A stretch of DNA of 64,000 nucleotides from Astragalus membranaceus (lineage: Eukaryota > Streptophyta > Magnoliopsida > Fabales > Fabaceae): assembly GCA_039519185.1 (NCBI GenBank), contig CM076849.1, positions 66,012,834 to 66,076,833 on the forward strand, given 5' to 3'. Numbering within the stretch: the stretch's first letter is position 1; the number at the start of each line of letters is the position of its first letter. The position numbers and the translations under genes are program-made. Shown here one piece after another: positions 11,845 to 23,100 of the stretch. The notes beneath the pieces were generated by a model. The model worked only from the letters and a program-made list of their open reading frames with translations. It searched no databases and was not told where the DNA came from.

Positions 11845-13239
11845 TGAGAACACCTCAATCGGGTTCCCGGATCAAAAGTTATCGCGAAAACAAAAACAGT
11901 GAATAGTTGCTGAAATTCTGCCAAATGGCGCGCGAGTGGCGCGCCGCGCGCAAGTGGTGCGCGAACTGGCAGCAGGTTCTGCCAAATGGCGCGCGAGTGG
12001 CGCGCCGCGCGCAAGTGGCGCGCGAACAGACAGCAGGGGGGTCTGTCAAGGGCAGATTTTGGCGGTTTCGCGCGAAAACCGCGATTCCGCTCAATTCCGA
12101 TTTTAGTTCCGATTGAAAACAGTTTTCACACACATATAATCAAACCCAATCAACATCAAACAATCAATCAAAATCTTAATCAAATCGAAGTTTATCAAAA
12201 TACGACGATTTTCCAAATAACGGTTTTAAATCAAAATCTCTCGAATCAAATCACCAACAATTCCATTTTTTAACGCGACGCAACCCGAGACTCGCCCCAA
12301 TCGATTCCTAACCCGAATCAGACAGTATCACATAATATTCCAGTCCAGCGAAAGCGATAAAACAGTTTATCAATTAATTCGAAACATAAAATCCTAAACG
12401 TGAGTAGAACTCACCCTTGAAGCGTGAACCACGATCGAGCCGAAATCACCGAGTAGCCACACGAACGCTCCCCGCTCCGGCGACACCCAATCCGCTTCCA
12501 AAGCTTCCCACTCGATCACGAAACCGCTTTTGACCGAAATGCCAAACCCCTCGAAATCCTCCACGGACACTATTCATCATCTCTAACCTCCAAAAGCTAC
12601 TATTCATCCATAACCCCAATCTTTGATTTTCAACTCCAAATCACCCAATCGATCTTCAATACTCGAGTAATCCATCTCGTGCTCGCTCCTAAACATCATC
12701 CTTAGCTTTCCCTTGAGTTACAACCATCGAAACTCCAATTTTCCCTCTCAAGTTCGAAAATGGCAAAGTGAGAGAGAGAGGGTTGATGATGAAGATCTTG
12801 GTACCAAATCGAAGAGGAAGTAACGCTGAGCATTTTTCGTGTTGGAATGAAGTCGTTTTGATGAACCGAACCCTTCCCTTTTTCTTCTTCTTCCTCCTCA
12901 CCCTTTCTTTCTCTTTTCTCTCCTTTTCTCTCTTTTCTCCTCTCTGTTTCTCGTTCTCAGCTTCTTTCTTTCTTTTAATTCCTTTCTTTCTTTTTCTTTT
13001 CTTTCACGTGCACATACATATATTTATTAATATATACGCGGTAACGTGGTCCAATTACCATATTGGTCTAAATCTCCTATTTCGATTCCGAAACTTCCCT
13101 GACCCGTATTATCCGGTTAATGATCCGATGACAACCAATAAATAATTTTAGCACTCAATAAATTTACCAGTCGAGTACTAAATTAATTTAATTGGGTTAA
13201 CATCCAAATAATTCGGATAATTATTTTGAGGATGTTACA
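11845..13239 (-). repeat. truncated 3' LTR of the Ty3 element
   Basis: Matches 18144-19556 almost base for base and ends ggatgttaca at 13239, the TG...CA border read on the minus strand. The outer part corresponding to 17152-18143 is missing. It lacks one 24 bp pyrimidine unit present in the other LTR near 19215-19245. Confidence 0.9.
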
Positions 13240-13253
13240 TTCTCCCCAACTTG
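13240..13253 (-). other. polypurine tract
   Basis: Minus-strand CAAGTTGGGGAGAA directly precedes the TGTAACATCC start of the 3' LTR, the position of the plus-strand primer in LTR retrotransposons. Confidence 0.75.
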
Positions 13254-14289
13254 AAAGAATTTTGTCCTCAAAATTTCGCTAAGTCTTTTATCCGACTAAC
13301 CGAGAATCGACATTCTCAGAAAGGTCTTAAGTTGCTGAAAAACAATCTCGAACTAATGAAATGAGCGTAGGAACTCTTCCCAAGTGGGCACATCAATCTC
13401 CAAGTATGATCCACTACCACCTTGATACGAACTCTCTGGTTTCGAATCAACACGAGAAACTTCTCTTTCGCCTACATAGGCTCGGCACCGCATTCGAAAA
13501 CACTTCTGAAGCTTCATTCCAGCTATCCTCGCTTACTCCCCAACTTTGATTAATCTAAATCAAAGGGTTTAATACAAGACACTTGATAGAGATACAGGTC
13601 GAAGATAAGATCCACAATTTGGTACTCCACGGTAGAGATAAGTACAAACATGATTTTCTCGAAGGGTGTAAACACGTTCTCCGCAAATCTTCTAATATCC
13701 TTAACGGTTCTCGTATATACCGACAATGTGACGAAAAAGTCACTTGTGAAACTTCTTGACTCGCCCCCAAGATTTCGAGATAATACTTCTCGAAAGAAGA
13801 TGAAATAAGGATTTACCGGAAACGTTTATCTTAAACGTAGAAATAAACCACGGGGACACCAAATAAATTAAATGTAATGAAAATCACCTCAGTTGTTCTC
13901 CAAACAACTATCAAACAGAACTCAGAGCTCCTTTCCGAATTAGTCCATAGCGTTGAGAGCTTCCCCTCAACCTCAGTAATCCTCCTAGGATTTTCCTCCT
14001 CAATCATATTCTATTAGCCTCTTAATTCGTTCCCAAAATTAACTTTAGCATGCGGGTTTTCACAAAAACGATTTTTTTTTTTCAAAACTATTACACCGCA
14101 CGCCAAGCTTCACTTCGGAAATTTCCGTCACTTATAAGCAGATCCATCAATTAATCCTTTGATGGTTAGTCGCAACGTGAGAACAGTCAGCAGTTACCCC
14201 ACCTACATATTCGTATTCACGTTCGACTTGTCAAACGGAATCACATAATACTATCTCCTTGTTAACCTTCACAATGAGAGGTTAACAAA

Positions 14290-17000
14290 CTAATACCTCG
14301 CCACTAATACATCTGCTTTATATTCTGTACACCTTGGAACAGAATATAAACTTCGGTGTGCTTCCTCTAACACTTGCCTTTTATTGTTCTCATCATCGGC
14401 CGCACAGATTCTACCGTTGAAACAACTGACTCCATCACTATCCATAGTAAAATCTGGAAATACCTTTTGTGATTGTAGCTTCACATCAACTTCCTATGCT
14501 AAGCGTTTAGAATCCCTTAGGGAACTAGAGATCCTCATATGGCTCAGCACTAACAGGTTCCTCTCGATCTTGAGTTCAAATTTAAGTCTCTAAAAGACTC
14601 CGATGATTCCATCTCATGCATCAATAAACTCAGCCATGTGGATGGACCTCCTACTCAGTGCATTAGTTACAACACTGACCTCTCTTGAATGCTACATCAG
14701 CACAAATTCATAGTCCTCCGGAAACTCAACACACTTCTCTGCCTGCTATTCAGTTCTTTCTGATCAAACAGATACCTTTAAACTATTGTGATCACTAAAG
14801 GCATCGAAACGAGACCCATACAGGTAACGTCTCCAAATCTTCAGTGCATACACAATAGCTACCAACTCATAATCGTGAGTCGGATAACTCTTCTCATGAG
14901 ACTTTAATTGTCTGGACGCATAAGCTACCACTTGTTGATTTTGCATTAGAATACATCCTAAACCCTTCCCTGAAGCGTCATCGAAAATTTAAAATTCCAA
15001 TGATGGATCCGGAAGAATCAGGATTGGAGCAGAAGTCAAAATCTTCGACTCTATAAAACATTCTTCACAATCGGCAGCCCGCGTAAACGGATGACCCTTA
15101 CGAGTTAACCTAGTAAGTGGAAAACTAACTGTGAGAACCCTTGAACAAATCTCTTATAGTAACCGGCTAGATCCAGAAACTTTTGATCTCTGCCACTGAT
15201 GTTGGTCACTCCCATTCAACACTGCATCCTTCTTACTGGGATCTACAGAAACTCCCGACTTGGGAAATCACATGTCCCAAAGACTTTACCTCTGACACCC
15301 AAAAATCACACTCCGAAGGTTTCAAGTACAACTTCTTTTCTCGGAGTACCTTCAGAACAATGGGGAGATGTTGGACATGCTCCTCTATGGTCTTCGAGCA
15401 CATCGAGATACCATCAATGAAAACGACTACAAATTGATCTAGGTAATCCATGAATACCGCTGGAGCATTAGGTAGACCGAAAGGCATCACTACTAACTCG
15501 TAATGTCCATACCTAGTACGGAAAGCTGTCTTCGGAATATCTAAGGCTCTAACTTTTATTTGATGATGACCTGTCCTCAGATCAATTTTGAAAACACCAC
15601 GGCACCTCGAAGTTGATCCAGCAATTTGTGTATCCTTGGCAAAGGATATTTGTTCTTGATCGTCACTTAGTGAAATTGTCGATAACCGATGTACAATCTC
15701 TTGCTACTAACCTTTCTTTTGACTAATCACACCAGAGCACTCCCTAGAGAAGCACAGTCGAATAAATTTCTTTAACATCGACTCTTCAAGTTGAGACTCC
15801 ATTTCCTTTAACTCTAAAGAAACCTTCAATAAGAAACAGTAGATATTGACCCTGTACCGGAATCAATTCTACAGAAAACTCTACTTCTCGCTCTGGAGGT
15901 TCAGAAGAAACTTCATCGTGAAAACGTCCCGAAAGTCATTCACAACCTGAATGTTCGCCAAATCTAAACTAGTTTCAGCGGATGCAGATAACATACTAAC
16001 ATGTGCTCCCGCACCTTGGAATGAAGGTTGACCGTCTAAGGTGAACTAGGTAACCGCTTCAGAATTTGTCTTAGACAATTCAACTGGTCCTGAAGCGAAG
16101 CTGATAGTTGATTAATACAGTCGATTGCAACATGATTTACAGTCATCCATTTCATACCCAAAATGGTGTCCACACTTCTCATAGGCAAACAGTAAATTCT
16201 ACAACGAAATCTCTGCCTCCTATGACAAGTAGACAATCCTATACAAAGATTATGTCTGGACACGACCCTTAGCAGCAGTTAAAATAGTCATCGGCTTGGA
16301 TAGCGATGATAAGGATAATCCCAACCGATTCACACGCGATCGGGATATACAGCAATAGGTTGCACCCGAATCATATAATATACTGATCGAGTTATTGAAA
16401 ACTGATCCCATACCCCTCAGTAGATTGTCTGCCGTTGTAACTGTCTAAACATCCAGAATGTTGACTCGTCCTTGCCTTAGAGCTGCTTGTAACTTCTTGA
16501 AACTCTCCCTTACAGGGCACTCTTTACCATAGTGACCCTCTTCATTTCTATAATAGCACCGATTAGATCTTCGCTTGCAATCACCACAGTGAGGCTTTCC
16601 TTAGTTAGAACACCTTCTGACCTTTGAAGAATCAAAGAATTGCATCTGCATTTCCTTTGATGGAATTATCTTAGGACTTTGCATTCGGAGTTGATAAATC
16701 AACTACCTTCTTTCCTTTCTAATATTCTCTTTAAGATCATCCTCGGCGACATAGGCTGGTTGCACTAAGGCAACATAATTGGTAATAGTATAAGAGCTGA
16801 GACCATAAGTCATAAAAGCACTTATGCCCCTCTTATACATCTGCGTTCTCTATTCGTCATCCGGAGCTTACTTTACCACTTGGTAAAACTGAAACAAATT
16901 TTCCAAACTTAGCGGTGTATCCTTCAACCGTCATGTCACCTTTCCTGAGGAAGCACCGGTTGAAGATTCCGATTGTGGTCGAGGATTGCATCTTGATCAT
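14290..17000 (-). pseudogene. Ty3 gag-pol remnant
   Basis: Pieces in the expected order. A gag region with an LRKGDMTVEGY-like stretch lies near 16960-16900. A zinc-knuckle region at about 16610-16510 (HCGDC then CYYRNEEGHYGKEC) has Arg at the second Cys position of the knuckle. The protease tail is at 16200-16100 (RFRCRIYCLPM, DTILGMKWM, VAIDC). Reverse transcriptase at 15490-15233 has MPFGLPNAPAVFMD, then loses about eight residues before YLDQFVVVFIDG; the normal FIDD is FIDG, removing a catalytic Asp. RNase H is at 14946-14764 (VVAYASRQLK, YELVAIVYALKIWRRYL). The region before the integrase finger is at 14484-14290 (DSDGVSCFNGRIC, LEEAHRS). The integrase core is not found. Every frame is interrupted. 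Confidence 0.8.
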
Positions 17001-17137
17001 CCAGTCATAATTCCGTTTATGATGCACTAAGTATTAAGTTGATCAGGCTCAATGTCTCTTAGCATCACAAGTGTAATTACAAAAAGGACTAACAAGGAAT
17101 CGACTCAACCCTAAACTAAGTCCGACTAGGTCGAACT

Positions 17138-17149
17138 GCTCTGATACCA
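17138..17149 (-). other. primer binding site, tRNA-iMet type
   Basis: Minus-strand TGGTATCAGAGC lies two bases inside the 5' LTR end (TGTTACA then GT). This is the usual plant initiator-Met tRNA complement. Confidence 0.88.
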
Positions 17150-17564
17150 ACTGTAACACCCCGGTATTTTTATCGAGTAAAAATACCCAAGTGCACCATC
17201 ATAAAATAATCAGAGATATTTTTTCTGTTTTAGATATTGAACATAAATAAAAACAGCTCATAACCTAGAGTCCAATATCCAAATACCAAGAAATGGCGGA
17301 AACGATTTTACAACTTTTACTGATACAAGTTATACAATCGAAAATACAAAGGTCTCGAGGGAAAGACATTAACAATGAAAACTAAGTCTTCACCGTCTTC
17401 ATAAGCACACCACCTAGTTGTGGTTCTTCACCTTTGCTTTCTCCCCTGTTTCTCTGTAAAAACCACAAAATATAAACAGTGAGATACAATCTCAGTGAGT
17501 TCTACCGAGACCCCTACTAACACTCGCGGTCCAGTTTAAAAACATTTTTAAGATTTGACACAGC

Positions 17565-17780
17565 ACCGACCGCAATCCACTTGCTAATCCCGGCGAATCA
17601 TACAATAAGGCTTCGATCTAATAGGACACCGACTGCAATCCACTTGCTAATCCCGATGAACTAATATCCTAGGCCTTTCTACGTACCACCGACTGCAATC
17701 CACTTGCTAATCCCGATGAACGCAGCACAAACTTTTGACACAACACCGATTGCAATCCACTTGCTAATCCCGGCGAACCC
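17565..17780. repeat. tandem repeats in LTR (about 55-60 bp, four copies)
   Basis: The phrase gcaatccacttgctaatccc occurs four times (starting near 17571, 17633, 17695 and 17753), each followed by g(a/g)(t/c)gaa and preceded by caccga. Only this LTR keeps the region because the partner LTR is truncated. Confidence 0.8.
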
Positions 17781-18214
17781 CATTACCAATAGTGTTTCCT
17801 AATGGAACAGAGCCTAGGGTAAGGGTTCATGACTTCCCCGCCTAGTATGTCAACATGGGTCGTCACCCAAACTCGATATAATATATATATCTACAATCAT
17901 ATGAACATTTAGTTCATTTACATTCAGACCAATAATTGAACATAACACTCGCATCGGGCCGTTTCCCATAGCCGATATAATTTATATATCGTGAATCGTA
18001 GACCGGTTTATTATTAATAAACATATCCGCACACGTGTACTATTAGTCGATTTTTCGAAACGATCTATAACTTCAAAAACAGTTCATTATACAATTTAAA
18101 TCATTTATTTGATTAGGCCTTTCAATAAGCTTTCAAACGCACCTGAGAACACCTCAATCGGGTTCCCGGATCAAAAGTTATCGCGAAAACAAAAACAGTG
18201 AATAGTTGCTGAAA

Positions 18215-18330
18215 TTCTGCCAAATGGCGCGCGAGTGGCGCGCCGCGCGCAAGTGGTGCGCGAACTGGCAGCAGGTTCTGCCAAATGGCGCGCGAGTGGC
18301 GCGCCGCGCGCAAGTGGCGCGCGAACAGAC
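18215..18330. repeat. GC-rich minisatellite in LTR, also at 11916-12031
   Basis: Two units of about 62 bp, each starting ctgccaaatggcgcgcgag and running through alternating cgcgc tracts to gaac(tgg/aga)cagcag. The block is very CpG-dense in otherwise AT-rich DNA, so it is a likely target for cytosine methylation. Confidence 0.8.
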
Positions 18331-19728
18331 AGCAGGGGGGTCTGTCAAGGGCAGATTTTGGCAGTTTCGCGCGAAAACCGCGATTCCGCTCAATTCCGAT
18401 TTTAGTTCCGATTGAAAACAGTTTTCACACACATATAATCAAACCCAATCAACATCAAACAATCAATCAAAATCTTAATCAAATCGAAGTTTATCAAAAT
18501 ACGACGATTTTCCAAATAACGGTTTTAAATCAAAATCTCTCGAATCAAATCACCAACAATTCCATTTTTAACACGACGCAACCCGAGACTCGCCCCAATC
18601 GATTCCTAACCCGAATCAGACAGTATCACATAATATTCCAGTCCAGCGAAAGCGATAAAACAGTTTATCAATTAATTCGAAACATAAAATCCTAAACGTG
18701 AGTAGAACTCACCCTTGAAGCGTGAACCACGATCGAGCCGAAATCACCGAGTAGCCACACGAACGCTCCTCGCTCCGGCGACACCCAATCCGCTTCCAAA
18801 GCTTCCCACTCGATCACGAAACCGCTTTTGACCGAAATGCCAAACCCCTCGAAATCCTCCACGGACACTATTCATCATCCCTAACCTCCAAAAGCTACTA
18901 TTCATCCATAACCCCAATCTTTGATTTTCAACTCCAAATCACCCAATCGATCTTCAATACTCGAGTAATCCATCTCGTGCTCGCTCCTAAACATCATCCT
19001 TAGCTTTCCCTTGAGTTACAACCATCGAAACTCCAATTTTCCCTCTCAAGTTCGAAAATGGAAAAGTGAGAGAGAGAGGGTTGATGATGAAGATCTTGGT
19101 ACCAAATCGAAGAGGAAGTAACGCTGAGCATTTTTCGTGTTGGAAGGAAGTCGTTTTGATGAACCGAACCCTTCCCTTTTTCTTCTTCTTCCTCCTCACC
19201 CTTTCTTTCTCTTTTCTCTCCTTTTCTCTCTTTTCTCTCCTTTTCTCTCTTTTCTCCTCTCTGTTTCTCGTTCTCAGCTTCTTTCTTTCTTTTAATTCCT
19301 TTCTTTCTTTTTCTTTTCTTTCACGTGCACACACATATATTTATTAATATATACGCGGTAACGTGGTCCAATTACCATATTGGTCTAAATCTCCTATTTC
19401 GATTCCGAAACTTCCCTGACCCGTATTATCCGGTTAATGATCCGATGACAACCAATAAATAATTTTAGCACTCAATAAATTTACCAGTCGAGTACTAAAT
19501 TAATTTAATTGGGTTAACATCCAAATAATTCGGATAATTATTTTGAGGATGTTACAATACACACCTTTCAAACACTCCTCTCATTTTGACGTGGTTGCTA
19601 TAATGACCATGACACGAATCCAAATAGAAAATTTTATTTCTTTCAGGATCAACTACCAACAATATCCAATGTATCCTACAAAAATATTGAATAACCAAAT
19701 AAATAACAGATATTAATTTCAAAAACAC

Positions 19729-19732
<4 letters not shown>

Positions 19733-19778
<46 letters not shown>
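19733..19778. repeat. (TA)n microsatellite
   Basis: About 23 TA dinucleotides with one G interruption at the end, in an apparent intron between the last two coding pieces of the accessory gene. Confidence 0.95.
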
Positions 19779-19781
<3 letters not shown>

Positions 19782-20065
19782 AGATTAAATTTGTTACCCT
19801 AATAGGTGCCAAAAACAAGCTATCACAGCTGCTTCCATGTGCCAAAGCCAAGCGTCCAACAATATAGGCTTTTACAGCTTCATTGTTTGCTTTAATCGCT
19901 TTCTTCACGTCTTTAATAATATCTTTTGACATGCCTTTTTCAAAGTGGGCGTTGCGTAGAAAAGTTCTTTCGGGGCACAAGAAGATAAATCTTTGTGTTC
20001 GTTCCATGGAGATCATAATCTCATAGTACAAATACCTATAGTTAAAATGTATACAAATAAATTAA

Positions 20066-20119
20066 CAAATAATAATAATAATAGTAATAATAATAATAAC
20101 AATAATAATAATAGTAATA
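20066..20119. repeat. (AAT)n microsatellite
   Basis: Runs of AAT interrupted by single agt and aac units, in an intron of the CACTA accessory gene. Confidence 0.9.
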
Positions 20120-23100
20120 CCTGATGTATATTGTAAGAGAAGCTCCAGATGCCCACATGTGATCATATACCTCTTGCAGTTCCACCTTTGAAAGGCAGAT
20201 TTGGTGGATATATCCCAAGATGTCTGGATCAAGCGATGCAGTTATCAAATCTGCACCCGTCATTGTTGAGGCATGAATATTTAGATAACTGATAAATTCC
20301 TTAGAAGGGGGGTGGATTGAATCTGTTTCCCTTTATCTACTTGTCGAGACACTGATTTCTTGCTAGCAATAGAAGGGGGGGTGGGTTGGGATTGAATCTC
20401 ATTCCCGCTAGATTCTCGCCTAGACACATGCTTCTTGCGACCAATAGAAGGGGAGGGTTGGGGTGTGCCAACATGCCCAGAAATCCGAGATGTTGCTTTC
20501 TTTACCTATATTAGAAATATAATTAGTTATTAATATATGACAATAAGCCAATGAATTATTAACAAATATATTAATTGCTCCATACATTGATAAGATTTGC
20601 TGGCCATGCCACAAAGGTGCCAAGTGCATCAATCACAGTCAACAAAGTCATCTATGCAGTGTCAATTGGTACCGGCAATAATGCATCCAACACAACAACA
20701 AAGTCAACTCTGACTCTCACGTGATTTGGAGGCATGGGTAGATTGTGCAAGGTGGAGTCCTCATTGTTACAAACAAAGCCTTTTGTGACCAACGTAAGCG
20801 GGTTTGATGTATATAATTCACAGTTGTTATTGTTACCCTAAATTAAATGATAACCAAATATTAATACCTATAAGTTAATGTAAATGATAACCAAATTAAA
20901 TGATAATTACCTCATTGGACGCAATATTGCAACTATCCTTGAAGCTATTTGGGTTAGGAGATGGTACATCATCAGTCCTTGGACAAACTTTTTCTTTTAA
21001 TTCATTAAGTTCTTTGTGTAGCATCAATACCATGGCCTCCAACCGTTCTCTAATTTCTTTTTCCTCATGTTTTTTTTGCCTCTTTGAACCCCAAAAAGTG
21101 GTTGCAGAAATGCCAAATCCCAAACCCCGTAGACGTCCTGAATACTCTTCAGTTGCCAATGCACGACCAAGGATGTCATTCGGACCATCACAATCAGTAA
21201 TCTCTCCTTGTGATACTGATTGTGATATGGATTCCTGATTCACCACAAATAGTAAGTTCATAAGTTCATTTGGAGACATTATTAATAAACATTATAAGTA
21301 ATATAATTTTATCATACTTACAATTCTTTGCAACACCTCTCTCGTTTTTGGGTCATCAACGACACCATCTTTGTTATGTCGGGCTTCTAACCACAAAACA
21401 TGTCGGTCAATAGATTCAAGAGTAGGATCTTTTCCGGCCTCCCGCAGCTATAAAAATTTACCATTTATTAGTAAATAAATCAAAAGATTAATTTAGTAAA
21501 TGAAAGATAAAATAAAAGATAATGTGCTTATCAATTGATCTTCAATCTCGTGATAACTCTTAACACCGGCTCTATACGGGTATTCAGGACTTTCCGCTCT
21601 CTCGCGATTTACAATGCTTAATCTCTATAAAGACACGTCTTTTTACATTAATACTTTATAATTGTCAAATATAGGTATATGTATGATAAGTAATTTTACA
21701 AACCTGGAATTCCTCATCTTCGCGTGATGATACAAATGCACTCCAATCCTCTAATGGAATAATCCCATCATACCGTGGTGGAGGACGATTTTTGATGTTC
21801 CCCTCTTTATCTTTCACCCACTTTGTTAGAGTTGATCTGAATCTTCTGTGCCCCTTTCCAGCTTTCATAAAAAAATAGTCTTTTTGAGAGTCATCCACAT
21901 CAAAGTATTTCTGCTTACACTCAACAAAATGATTATAAATATGCTTACATATTTAATTATAAAATAACTGTATAGTCAAAATAAGACACATACTTGTATC
22001 AAATGCCATAGCTCCTCTTTAGATTTCTCGAGAGAGGCATCTTTTTTATTATTCCAACTTTTGATTGTAATTGGAATATTCTGCCTTGCTCTAGCACCAA
22101 GGAAGCTTTGCAACTCTCTACCATTGTCACCAATCGGTTGGTTTTTAGAATTCCATATGACCTGCATTATTAATTGTGTAAATTAGATAACAAACAGTTA
22201 AAAGTATGTAACAAAGTTAGTTAATTAGTAAGTATCTTACTGTAAGTTTAGGAAGCCCCTTGTTCCCCCGATTGATGATATTCTTCTTAACTATCATTCC
22301 ACGACGAGTGAACTTTGTTTGTGCGCTATCATGACTCTCATGACCACTGTCATGTGCACTATCATCACTGTGGGAAGTCATCTCACCTGCAACAAAATAT
22401 AATCATTGTTATTAGGCTAAATGTTATTTGATAATCATGATAAAGTAAGTTAATTTTTACAATATGAAAAATGAATAAAAAAGAAACACGCATGATATAT
22501 TACCTTTTCCTTTTCCTCGATCTAATGTTACTAGGTACTTGTTTATTTGTATGATATTTTACTTTTCGCTTCTTGGTACTTTGTTTTAGACGAAACGTAA
22601 TTCCATCGTTATGATCCTTTCTAACATACAAAATATCTTCTTTAGAAGTACTTTCCCCATTATTGGTTCTGATGTCCCAAAGAAAGGGTCATCCTCAATG
22701 TCATTCACCAATAATTTTTTGTTTGTCAATAAAACAATGCACCAATTGATATCAACTGGATCACTGACATAAAACACCTGTTGGGCTTGCGAGGCTAAAA
22801 TATAAGGTTCATCTTTATATCCTAACTTATTGAAATTCACCCGCATGAAACCCGAGTCATCCATCTGTACACCATTATTATTGTCAACCCAATTACATTG
22901 GAACACAGGCTCCCAAAACATATTGTAATCCAACTCCCATATGTGTTCAATGACACCGAAGTATGACATATTCGCGTAAATGGGATTTCTGTCTTTGGCA
23001 CTTGATGTATGCATAGATTCAGCTACAAGAGTCACCACACTATTTTGCATTTTACTCTGATCATCATGGGATTTTGTATAGAACGTGTACCCGTTTTGTA

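Larger units (their letters stand above)
11845..19556 (-). mobile_element. Ty3 (chromovirus-like) LTR retrotransposon, defective
   Basis: Minus-strand element inserted in the CACTA accessory gene. The order in its own direction is: full 5' LTR (19556-17152), tRNA-iMet-type primer site (17149-17138), decayed gag, protease, reverse transcriptase, RNase H and integrase remnants, polypurine tract (13253-13240), and a 3' LTR cut short at 11845. The missing 990 bp of the 3' LTR and the lost target duplication show a deletion at its left border. The order RT-RNase H-integrase marks it as Ty3. The shared LTR parts differ at only about eight positions in 1.39 kb plus one 24 bp indel, so insertion was recent. 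Confidence 0.88.
17152..19556 (-). repeat. 5' LTR of the Ty3 element (2405 bp)
   Basis: In plus orientation it begins TGTAACACCCCGG and ends GGATGTTACA. It contains four copies of a motif around accgactgcaatccacttgctaatcccg at 17565-17780, and a GC-rich minisatellite at about 18215-18330. It is related in layout to the solo LTR at 25041-27443: same ends, same length, and a shared ctcagtgagttct(a)ccgagacccct block. Confidence 0.9.
19557..22381 (-). pseudogene. CACTA accessory protein fused to Ulp1-like protease, truncated
   Basis: Second gene of the 18.5 kb CACTA element. Exons placed from splice borders include 22381-22241 (ATG at 22381, MTSHSDDSAHDS), 22161-21994, 21910-21704, about 21627-21534, about 21449-21324 and about 21279-20912. 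More follow at 20512-20340, 20263-20120 and 20037-19790. The first half is Transposase_24-like (FLGARARQNIPITIKSW, KAGKGHRRFRSTLTKWV, RAGVKSYHEIE, EEYSGRLRGLGFG) followed by a KRQKKHEEKEIRERLEAM coiled coil. The last visible segment (19690-19557) reads HWILLVVDPERNKIFYLDS, which carries the His and Asp positions of a C48/Ulp1 cysteine protease. The catalytic Cys segment would follow but is cut off by the Ty3 insertion and not found beyond it. The fusion reading is an inference from exon order. Confidence 0.6.

Noticed and set aside
11879..12133. Open frames in the CpG-dense LTR block (also 18178-18432)
   Set aside because: Repetitive translation of a minisatellite on both strands inside an LTR.
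13551..13770. Ty3 integrase C-terminal or chromodomain region
   Set aside because: I tried to read the minus strand as the usual tail between integrase and LTR but found no convincing motif in any frame.
18987..19347. Basic, K/E-rich 115-codon frame and its complement in the LTR
   Set aside because: Arises from a CT/GA-rich tract; not conserved in the partner LTR because of a 24 bp indel.
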